Part shown: in pieces, positions 46,761 through 56,134 of the stretch
Layout: each line of letters opens with the position of its first letter
Numbering within the stretch: the first letter of the stretch is position 1
Source of the DNA: Gnetum montanum
Taxonomy: Eukaryota; Streptophyta; Gnetopsida; Gnetales; Gnetaceae
Direction: 5' to 3'
Length of the DNA stretch: 64,000 nt
Assembly (NCBI GenBank): GCA_015680685.1
Contig: MNCI01001975.1
Location: forward strand, 335,334-399,333
Notes under the pieces: generated by a model
Told to the model about the DNA's origin: nothing
The model's input: only the letters and a program-made list of their open reading frames with translations
The model's database searches: none
Position numbers and translations under genes: made by a program

Positions 46761-46768
46761 TATAAATA
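46761..46768 (+). promoter_or_regulatory. Putative TATA box of antisense unit
   Basis: The string tataaata lies about 140 bp upstream of the ATG at 46902 on the plus strand, opposite to gag-pol. TAGCGTAGC-type motifs lie on both sides (46659-46697 upstream, 46830-46880 in the leader). The spacing fits a plant Pol II promoter. No transcript evidence is available. Confidence 0.55.
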
Positions 46769-46901
46769 GGGGTTTACCCTTGGTAAACTCATCATTTTTA
46801 TTGTCAAAGTGTAGAGCCCACATACAGAGTGTAGCACGGTTGTGCTGAGAGAAAGCGAAGCAGTGTAGCGTAGCAGTTGATAGAGAATTTACAAGTGAGA
46901 C

Positions 46902-47021
46902 AATGGCACCCAAAGGTGAACACAAGCACAAAGGACTTGCTAAGGTAGACGAGGTGAAGGACACTCTAGGGCGCTTGTCCCAGGCACATGTTGAAGTATG
47001 AGAGGAGATTCCATATGCTCC
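46902..47021 (+). pseudogene. Antisense unit, putative exon 1
   Basis: The ATG (context acaATGGC) opens a Lys-rich peptide MAPKGEHKHKGLAKVDEV. It has one TGA at about codon 33 and ends at a good donor (gtaagt, 47022). It is downstream of the TATA box. Whether it joins the FCP1-like exon at 47874 is inferred from splice signals only. Confidence 0.45.
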
Positions 47022-47873
47022 GTAAGTTGCTACGCTACCCTTGTTTTCCAGATGATAGTAATCATTATTATGATGAAATCTGCATCTTTTTCCACTGTTT
47101 TGGTTACCGTTTTGGCCGCTACACCGCCGCTATTGTTGGTTGGCCACAACAGCTATACGAACATTATGCTATAGCTACATGCGGTATCGCCTCGACCACC
47201 ATTGTTGCGACTACCTTTTCACGGGGGTTTGGGTGATTCTGGACAACTTAGTGCATGGTTAGCGTAGCGTACCATCCCTAGGAGGGTTTGGCCATCTACA
47301 AGATTTGACAATGTGACACGTGTTTAATGTAGTGTAGCACAAGTTATTTTGTACGACAAAAGTATGGTTGAAAAGGCTATAGCATGGTGAATTGTTTCTT
47401 TTCTAAACTTTGTAATGTTTTTATTATGCTATGCTGGTACATCGTAAGGTCTTTAGGTTTGTCGCATTGCTACGCTGTTGAATCTGCAATACCACTACGT
47501 TGCTGAATTTGTTTCTATTAAGTTTGCTACATTGCCATGCTTGTCATAGTAATATGTTAATTACATTGTTATATTGTTGCATGTCTATCTATTCTTGTTC
47601 ATTTGCTACGTCATGTGTCATGCATTTGCATCTAAGTGTTGTTGCATTGTGCGAGGGTCAATGAGTATGCTATGTTGCGAGTATCATGTTGTTAGGTCGC
47701 CTATGATTTTTATCCTATTTTTTTTATTAGAGAGAGATTTTTGACTGGGAAATCATGCTACGCTATATGAAAAGAAATTGTCATGCTATGCTATATGTAA
47801 TTAGAGGGTTACGTTATGCTACGTGTAAACTTCACTCGTACACAATGCTAATGTTTGATGCTTTGTTGCATAG
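47022..47873 (+). other. Putative long first intron, rich in TACGCTA motifs
   Basis: It begins gtaagt and ends ttgcatag. It contains at least eight motifs of the type gctacgcta / tagcgtag (for example 47028, 47255, 47420, 47468, 47757, 47780). Open frames here give no recognisable protein. Confidence 0.4.
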
Positions 47874-48690
47874 GGTCATGTTGAAGCCCATTCTGATTGT
47901 CTTGAAGATTGTGGGAGTCCTATGCTACCTTAGCAAACTGGTGGCCAATGTCCCTCCTCCCCATGCACGTGTGGGGTGACAGGTGGTCTAATTCTGGAAG
48001 GGTGCACGTGACTTCCTACAGTTCTTTCTCAACCATTTTAGTGTGATTATTTGGTCACACTTATCAGCAGAGAAAATAGCCGCAATCACAGAAACCTTGT
48101 TGCCTGGGGTAAACCGGGGCATTCTAAAATTTTTGACTAATGGATCAATGAAGGAAGATCGGGTAGAAGATTCCAACCAGTGCCCAAAGGACTTGAGATG
48201 CTTAAGTTGGATCTGGGAGATGCTTGAGTATAAGTGCTATCACTTATACAACACGTTATTCATTGCCCGTCACATGGGCACCTACTTTGAAAACCCACCT
48301 AGAACTGTTTATTATGCCAACGGGTGAGTTCTATGAAGTTATTTTATCGCGTTGTGTAATCCATGCTATGCTAGATACAAGTATTAATAGTGTATATATA
48401 TATTTTTTGTGTGTTACCAGGTTTTTTATTGATAGGAGTGGTCTCCATGGTGATACAGATGTTTTGGTGTTGGCACAGATGGCCCTGTGGGAGCTTTCCT
48501 CTACTGGAAATGTGTGCATCAGTGTAATAGGACAATTTGGGGGTGAGTTCAAAACCTATCCAACCCAATATTCCCAATTTTATGGGAAGTTTAAAGAAGC
48601 TGGTTAGTTGGATAGGGAGTGGGCATCCCTCAGGCTGCTCACTGTTGAAAACATGTTGGTGGATCTCCCACCATTTCCCATGTCATTTTA
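47874..48690 (+). pseudogene. FCP1/NIF-type HAD phosphatase-like domain, catalytically degenerate
   Basis: Two exons are joined by an intron at 48324-48420 (GTGAGT...TTACCAG) whose removal keeps the frame open. The translation follows a plant FCP1/NLI-interacting-factor phosphatase. KPILIVLKIVGVLCYLS aligns with the motif that normally reads xLxLDLNGVLCY. DFLQFFLNHFSVIIWS aligns with FLxFxxxxFxVxxWS. WEMLEYKCYHLYNTLFIA and ENPPRTVYY align with the YNTLLIDDSPYKALxNPP region. The nucleophile Asp pair (DxDG/DLNG) is replaced by KIVG, and DDS by ARH, so phosphatase activity is not expected. Stops: TGA and TAA near 47978-47992, TAG near 48605, then TAA 48688-48690. The family call rests on pattern and order. 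Confidence 0.6.
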
Positions 48691-48802
48691 ACCTAGTACG
48701 CTAAAGTGTGAATTCATTGTTACATTTTCAAATGATGTTCATCATTATTTTTTGTTTTTTATTTTTTCTAAGTTTTTTATTTTATTTTGCAAACCATTTC
48801 AG

Positions 48803-51638
48803 TGGCAAGGAAATCCCAAGAGGTGATTGTGATCACCTTCGGGCGCAATGAAACCAAACTATTTTTCAAGTATGGGGAGGTGGAGGAGACCCAGTGTTGG
48901 CTCTACAATGGGGCCCCAACCATGCTTGTCCACAACCTTCATGAGGTCGAGCTAATGGACTTATTTTTTGCTATTAACCCAAACATCTCACCTACTAAAA
49001 TTTTTTCCTTAGCTGACTCTTTCTCGGAGAAAGTGGATCGCTTCCACACACGTGCTCACAGTGTGTGAGTGGTGTTTGAAATCAACAACCAATTGTTTGT
49101 GGATCTTTTCGGTGTCCCTTCTAATGGTCTCCTTGTAGAAGAAAAATCTAAGAAAGATGCAAACCATCAGGGGGACATTGAGGAGTGGCTAGGGGTGACA
49201 AAGGACCGAAAGGGGATCTACATTGAGAAGGTCAAGCTATGGGTGGATAAAACGGTTTACCCTGTCTTCTATGCCTGTGCCTTCCCCAAGCTGATCTCCC
49301 ATGGAAAAATCATTGGAATTGAATAGGCTTGGATAATGAGGGACATCATGGAAGAGGGGACTCATTACAATTGGGAAAAACACCTTTGCAGAGGCTTGTA
49401 GGCTAAAACGGTGAAGCTTCACGGGAAGCTTGAGTCCCACTTCAACATGCATGATGCCTTCTTTATAGCTTGCCTACAACATTTTGTAGAATTCTTGCTA
49501 GTTTGTGAGAATGGAGTCTAGGTACTTCAAGATTGTAGCTAGATTTTGAAGTCATGGATTTGCCAAATATTCTGTACCACCCAATCTCAAGACCCCCCAA
49601 AATCTATTAGGGAGTCATTTTCAATGACGACCAGGGATCGGGTGGCACGAAACTTTTGTGCCTAGGAGAGCATGGGAGAGGCACCCTCCATTACCATTGG
49701 TAGTGTGACAAGGGGGAACACTGCATTATAGAGATGGTGATAACTAAGTTGCAATGCAAGAGATCTCTCCCGGCCGAGGAACTTCCTCGCAAAAATGAGG
49801 AAAGAGGGAAGAAGCTATAGCTCAAACTTTGCAGAGTGCAGCCTCCAATTGGTAAGTGTTTTTTTTTTGCTAACATTCGCTACGCTGTGTTACACTAGGT
49901 AGCATTGCACAGTGTAGCATCTGCTTCAAGTTGGTATAATTTGCTTACTAGGACTATGGTTTATTAGTAGAGGAAGAAGAGGAAGAAGGGGAAGAAGAGG
50001 TGGTGGCCCCTACAATAAGGGAAACTGGAAAAAATGAAGAGGCTCCGGCCATAGAGGAAAGGGCCCTGGCCAATGAAGAAAGGGCCCCTTGTCGATGAAG
50101 AGGAGGCCCCTACTGATGAAGAAAGGGGCCTAGCCAATGAAGAAGAGGCTCCTAGCAATCAGGAAGAGGCCCTTACTGATGACCCTTTTGTGGAGAGCGG
50201 TTCAGTACCGGAGGGTCACATGAGTATTGAGGATGTAGCTATGTTGTTGGGTCAGCTGGAAGGAGAGGGGCTGCATATGTTGGTGAGTTTGACTGCATAT
50301 TTGATAGTGTGCTGATGGGTGGGCCCCCAGCTATCACCCTTGAGGGTTTGCTGGGTAGGAGCTTTACACTATCATTTATATTGTCCATCAGCTTTATCAT
50401 GGTTCCCCTCCACTATGGCTAACACATTTTACCATGCAGCAAACAATACTGTTGATGCCTCTGGTCCTTCCTCAATATTCCTATGACCATGGAATGAGAC
50501 CCCTGAAAAATTTACTTTCATGGAGGGGATGGTCAAAAAAATGATCAACCGTTTGAACCAGATCGACTCGGAAGTGCGTAAGTTGAAATTGCTACGCTAG
50601 ACTCTCTAAATTGTTGTTACTTCACTATGCCACTATGACTAATGAATTTCTATGTGCGATTGGTAGCCTCTCACCTTAAGTGGAATCCTAAGTAAGTGAT
50701 TGAGGTCAACATCATGCCCAAATTTTTACCAAAGGTGACCAAAGTATCACGTCGCATATACGATGAAGAAAGCTAATGTGTGTTGTACTCAGCACATTCC
50801 TTGTGGGAATGTAGGCATGTGAACGAAGACCTATGGAAACGAGTAGAGAGGCTTGAGAGGGAGAAGGCCAATCTAACTGCTGAGGTGGGAGATCTCTAAT
50901 CCAGGAACAAATTCCTGTTGGCCCAAGACACTAACGATGGCAGTTGGTACATGGTTGTCATTGAGTATGTAAGGTATTGGATGGTCGCGTGACGCAAAAA
51001 TGAGACCACTTGTGAAATAATAGAACAGTGCATGCAAATGGACCTGTTAGCCTAGAAGAACCAAGACTGGAAGGACTGCAATGCAAAAGTTTATGAGTGG
51101 GAGAAGGCACAGAAAAACCTTAAACACATGTATAAACTAGAACATGCCACCTACCATAAACAATATTAGGATTCCTCTATCAAGTTACATACTTACGAGG
51201 TATTCCTTGAAATTATTGGCACTTCTGGGGCTTACGACAGGTTTATGCAATAGGTGACAGTCAGTGAATCTCTCGAAAGGAAAATGACCTTTCCTACGGG
51301 TGAGGCCACGACTACCACCTTTTCTCTAGGACCACCGAGATGGACAACCATAGAAAAGGAGAAAGTTGTAGCAAGTGTTGACCTGGGAGATAAGAATTGG
51401 GCCGATATTACGGAAGAGGAGACCTTGCAATGCCTCGTGGCAGGCATAGATTAGATACCCCCCGAAACAAATGTAGGGCCATCTTAGGTTAGTCATTTCT
51501 TGGTGTTGTGTAATTTATTTTATTCAAGTCCTTATTATAACTTTAACTGACTATTTCATTTTTCCTATGGTACAGAATCTAGATGAAAACATAGGACCTA
51601 ATGAGGTAAGGGACGATGGAGCGGGCGAAGGGTCATAG
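48803..51638 (+). pseudogene. Antisense unit, downstream exons, unidentified protein
   Basis: An exon starts after a strong polypyrimidine tract and TTTCAG (48802). Putative introns are 49852-49951, 50283-50439, 50578-50666 and 51488-51575 (88-157 bp, GT...AG). The first exon encodes VFEINNQLFVDLFGVP and VTKDRKGIYIEKVKLWVD, which I do not recognise with certainty; the style recalls plant retroelement antisense-frame proteins. Next come Glu/Ala/Pro repeats (EEEAP, DEERG; 49960-50200), then a coiled-coil-like stretch (WKRVERLEREKANLTAEV, about 50830). The end is TAG 51636-51638 after GEGS. At least six in-frame stops (for example 49066 and 49324) show decay. Confidence 0.5.
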
Positions 51639-51820
51639 TGTAGCAGTCAAGAATTTTATTTGGATTCTCGCAAAGAATGTTGTAAAAATTATTTGATTAA
51701 TATGTTGAATGAAAAAAATGGAATATGAAGAGATTTATTTGATTTTGGCTTATGTGGTATTTATTTTTATTTTATTCTTTATCTTTTTTTTATTAATTAA
51801 ACTCCTTGGGAGCATCTCAT
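51639..51820. other. AT-rich 3' flank of antisense unit
   Basis: T-rich downstream sequence without a clear poly(A) signal, ending at repeat cluster C. Confidence 0.4.
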
Positions 51821-51823
51821 TTT

Positions 51824-52033
51824 AGTTTTAGGCCATTTCAGGCCATAATAATAGTTTAAGGTCATTTTGGGCCATTTCTAGTTTTAGGCCATTTTGGGCC
51901 ATTGGTAGTTTTAGGTCATTTTGGGCCATTGATAGTTTTAGGCCATTTTGGACCATTGGTAGTTTTAGGCCATTTCGGGTTGTTGGATGATGGTAAGATA
52001 AAATTTTGCCAGTTTTAGGCCTTAGCGAGCTGT
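51824..52033. repeat. Repeat cluster C: about 7 x 27 bp
   Basis: Units read agttttaggccattttgggc plus cattggt. The first half (AGTTTTAGGYC) is shared with clusters A and B. The last unit (agttttaggccttagcgagc) is intermediate between the C type and the A/B type, supporting a common origin. Confidence 0.9.
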
Positions 52034-52189
52034 GGTGTGATGTAAACAGTGGACTTTGATGTGAACATTTTAAAGAAGGAGGTAGACACTTAGCATAAAT
52101 GAATGAATATTAAGCAAACAAATAATAAACGTATGATAAACGTTAATCGTGTCAGAAACAGTGGAGTAGTTATGCTACGCAAGTAACAA

Positions 52190-52756
52190 TCATTCTTCTA
52201 TGTTGTTATCTACCACTTGAAAAGGAAAATTGGCCCATGTAGTTTCATTTTCTGAGCTAGCATTTTGGGCTAGCTCATTAGCCAAACAAGTAACTTTAGT
52301 GGAGATAGGTGCTCCATTCTCAAAGGTTATTACTTTTGAACCTTTCTCCATGTCAACATTGTTTATTGCATGGGTAGCCACTTCATCATCGTAGATCACC
52401 ACCTCCTTGACCATGTAAGGTAGGTGGTTTTCTTAATATATGGGTGAAGAGACAGCCCTGGGTTTGGCTACCCAAAACCTCCCCAAGATCAAGTTAAACC
52501 CAGGCATCTCTTCTACCACGATGAATGTTGCACTTGTGGAGAACTGGTCCCCTACCACAAAGTTAATGTGGATAGTCTCCTTTACCACCACCCACACCCC
52601 ATTGAATGAATTTAGACATGAGGTTATCGTTGGTTTGATTTGATCCACCAAACCCAGTTTGTGCACTATGGGGAACAGGATGACATTTCTAGCAGCCCCA
52701 TCATCAACATGTCCTCTTCGGATCTTATGCTGACTGACCCAAATTTTGATGAACAA
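52190..52756 (-). pseudogene. Tat/Ogre-like aspartic protease and tail
   Basis: The frame 52756-52433 carries the retropepsin-like core. GHVDDGAARNVILFP aligns with the plant Tat pattern VDxGSSxNVI (catalytic Asp present), then FNGV and FNLILGRFWV aligns with the NLILGRxWL flap-side motif. The next frame (52414-52190) continues as the linker found after protease in these elements. Protease would process Gag and Pol. The GAA in place of GSS and the stop between frames show decay. It lies downstream of gag on the same strand. Confidence 0.8.
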
Positions 52757-52759
52757 GGA

Positions 52760-53520
52760 TGCTATTGTAGCCTAGCCCTTCTCAGGGTCATCTTTGATGG
52801 ACTCGTCACGAAATGTCAACTGAGCTGGCCACGGTTCTTCAGGCGTAGAAGGAAGCATGATTCCATGGATTTCTTTCTCCTCTACCGACATGTTTTCATC
52901 AACTGGTATGGACGTTAACATGCGAACCAAGGCCTTGTGGTGTCAGTGGAGGTCATTACTAGGTTGTACAGGCTCAAGGTTGTATTCTTTTGTTTCAAAG
53001 CCTATTTGACTTGAGTAAGGAAGTTTAGGAGGTCCTATCCACTTTCTTGTTGTTTTCCGCCCTTCTCTTCCTCCATTCATCCTAGAAGATGAATTTCTCG
53101 AGGAGGAGTAGTTTTAGGTTTGGGGCTAGACCCTTTTGGGTAGGATGGCAATGATTGTGTGCACATAGTGGCATCAACTATTGATGATGAGGGGGGCATA
53201 GATGCAAAGGATGATTGGGTAGGCTTGGAGGGACTTGGGGCAGTATGTTCCTTGGCTATTTCGTCCATCAGATGCTCTTTCCGTTTCTTTGAACAAGAAG
53301 GATGTGATTTCGTCTTAGGTTGGCTCTGTGTGATGGGGGTAATTCAGTGTTTTGGCCCCTTAATGAAAAATGGTGCTTGTGGAATTAGCGCAGGCGGTGA
53401 TGTAGTTTTTGAATATGAAATGTGTATGGGTGGATGTTCGAGGAGGAACCTTGAGGACAAATGGTTGTTACGGTCTCTTTTTTGTTGTTTTTGGTGTTGC
53501 TCAGGCACATGAACCACAAA
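52760..53520 (-). other. Linker between gag knuckle and protease
   Basis: Minus-strand Ser/Pro/Lys-rich low-complexity coding remnants (for example PSPKPTQSS-like text at about 53200). No domain is recognised; it probably encodes the gag-protease linker. Confidence 0.4.
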
Positions 53521-53523
53521 CGA

Positions 53524-55891
53524 TTATTGTCGTGGTTCTGGATTATTGTCTATGCTAATCATGTTGATAATGTACCCTGCATTGTTAGCATTGAGGGGGT
53601 CCTTGTTAACATGCATGGATTGATATTTGGGACGGACAGGGTTGCTTTTGTCTAGAACCAACTTCCCCTGATCAATCATCCATTGGATGTCATCTTTTAA
53701 TGTTAGATAGTAATCCGTGTTGTGACCACAAAGTTGATGGTAGTCACAGAACCACTCCAGCCTAAAGTTCTTAGGAATTGGTGGCTCGTTGGGCATCGCC
53801 AAGGTGGGGTTCCTAAGGAGTTTTTAGTACCGATGATGTCATTTGGTCACCTCCTTCGACATCCATTTATGTTGAATATACCTAGCCCCCAAAAATTGCT
53901 TCAGGAGTTTTGAAGGCTTGACACGTAAGGGGGTGTATTTGGAGTGATCTTTATGCTTGAAGTTGTATTTAGGCTGGGTTGATGCCTCTAGTGCTGATGT
54001 GGAGGGTTGGGCAATGTTACTTGGGCTAGCCATGGGGTTAGTTGATGTTGTGGCCACTTTCTTGTTATTATTGCTATTGGGCTTTGCCTTGTTTTCCACA
54101 GAGACCATCATGGCCGTTGCAACTTTACCCTTCTCTTTGTCTTTTTTGGTATATGTGTTTTTGTACACAAATAGGCCAGGTCTTTACTAGCTTCAGCCGT
54201 GTCTTAGATGCTCTTCATCTAGGCGAAAGCTTGACTAAGAGAGCATGGGGCTAGGTAATACAGTTTGGATTTGATAAAATCATTTAACATCCCCTTGAAG
54301 ATAGCCAGTAAATTGGCCTCTACAATAGGCTCATGGATCTCATTCAAGGTAGCGCTCCACTACTGTATAAAATTTTGCACTGACTTCAACAAGTCTTTCT
54401 TTACATCCATCAACTGATCCAGTGTGACTTTGGGCTTCAAGTTATATTTGAAACAGGTCACGAATTGGGTCGGCAACTCCTCCAGTGTTGAGATGGAGGT
54501 GTGCGGGAGTGTGTAGTACCAGTCTAAAGCTTTTCCCATTAGAGACATAGGAAAGACACAAATAATAGTGTGCGGCTATTGTTGCAATAACCAAGATTCA
54601 GATTTAAACATGACTAAATGCACATTAGTATCACCCTCCCTGTTGTATTTTGGGAATTGGGGGAGTGGCATCCTAGGGGGTAATGTGAGCATGGGAATAG
54701 CCAGGCTGATGGGGTTTTCATGGTAGAAATCCATGACTTGCACTATGTCGGAATTGATGGCTTTGAGACGTTTAATCTCTTCAGTGAGGGTTTGGATAAG
54801 TTAGAACACTTGGTCCATAATCGGTGATGATGTAGAAGGTTGTGGGGTTGTAGGGACAACCATTGTTGGTGGTATAGTAAGAATAGTGGTTTGGCTCATA
54901 GGGGGTGCTGTTGGGGCTGCCCTTCCGAAGGGTGTTACTTATGAGGTCGACCACCCAGTGGGTGGTGCTGTTGGAGCAACGACAACTGGTGGTGCTGTAG
55001 GGTTAGTCATTTTCATGACTGATGGGACAAGCCATAGTCCTGTGCTTGGTTGTGACACCTGTGGAACTTGGTATGCTTGGTGGTAAGGGTAATGTGGTAC
55101 CTGGGAGGGTTGCAAAATAGGGAGTGAAGTGGCTAGGGTCCACCATGCGGTTGGGGTTGGGCCTGCCACTGATGGTGGAGCAGGTGTAAACGATGGAATA
55201 GGAGCATAGAATCCATGTGGCTATGAAGTAGATGCAGTGTGCACGTAGGGCAACGTAGTTGTAACCAACGCTTAGTAGGAGGATGGGAAAGAATGAGAAG
55301 GGAGAGTGCCTGGGAATGAAACTGAGGGAGGAGCATGTTGGTACACAAAGGGTGCAGAATGGTTGCCCATGGCTGATGAAAATGTAGATTGAGGTGGAGT
55401 CGTGGTAATCACAAAGGGGGATGATGCAAAGAGTAGGTTGGACCTGAAGACTATGGTGGGAGGGATGGTTGTAGGGTAAGTCTGGCCACCACCCTCAGAT
55501 TGGGAGTCCAGGTCTTCCTGTCTGTCCTAGAATGCCTCATTATAATGAGATGTCATATCAGCTGGTCTAAGATTCATTGATATGTTTCCACCAGAGGGAT
55601 GGTAATGTTAGGGGTAGGGATAAATTCCCTCCCGTTCTGATGAAGAAACTTGAAGTTGCATTTGTCCTCAAGTTCTTGGCAATCTAGGGGTAGATTTTCC
55701 TGGATCTTTGCGTAGAGGAAGTCATAATGCTCTACATCTTGTGCAAAGAACTCAGGTGATGAATTTTGGATCCTAAGAGACTTCCATGGTGCCAGCACTA
55801 GGCTAGGTGGCCACTTGGCACCCATGGTTCTTTGAGCCAAGAAAGGAGCCTCAAGGCTCAAGGTGGAAACAACAGTTGTTGGCAGAATCAT
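53524..55891 (-). pseudogene. Tat/Ogre-like gag
   Basis: A plausible start is the Met at 55891. The N-terminal part is followed by a long Pro/Thr/Ser-rich section (about 55550-54850, VVVAPTAPP repeats). The capsid domain is at about 54680-54240: FPKYNREGDTNVHL, then MSLMGKALDWYYTLPH and LPTQFVTCFKYN, matching the Tat pattern LxGxALxWYYxL...F--RF-YN. A zinc-knuckle-type end (FCDYHQLCGHNTDYY, about 53755) is followed by LKDDIQWMIDQGKL, the pattern CxYHxxxGHxTxxC with the last Cys as Tyr. Stops near 55570, 54950, 54790 and 54360 divide it. Gag builds the particle. Confidence 0.82.
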
Positions 55892-56112
55892 TTTGTGTGA
55901 TAAAAGGAAAAATTGCAAATGAGAAACATAGAAATCAATAGGCGATTGAAGGCTTTTTGTCCTACCGAGTTCCAAAGGAACCTTCCTTGCAACCAATTTA
56001 CACCACACGATGCGTAAAAAATTGTAAAAGGGTATCACGTTTATGCTTGTGGATGATGGGGTATAGAGAGCATGTAGGACTACCTGTAAGACATGGAAAT
56101 GGCACCAAAAGG

Positions 56113-56129
56113 CCCTCCTTCTAGCACCA
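56113..56129 (-). other. Primer-binding site of Tat/Ogre-like element
   Basis: The minus strand reads TGGTGCTAGAAGGAGGG, five bases after the 5' LTR end. It is close to a primer site seen in many plant Ty3/gypsy elements (TGGCGCTAGAAGGAGGG). I cannot name the tRNA with confidence. Confidence 0.65.
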
Positions 56130-56134
56130 AAAGT

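Noticed and set aside
47022-47051. Possible 30-bp intron (gtaagt...ttttccag)
   Set aside because: Too short for plant splicing (usually at least about 70 bp). A longer intron to 47873 fits better.
48541-48560. Candidate splice donor (gggtgagttc) in the FCP1-like exon
   Set aside because: The reading frame continues past it for about 20 codons with sequence that fits the end of the FCP1 domain, so I kept it as exon, with doubt.
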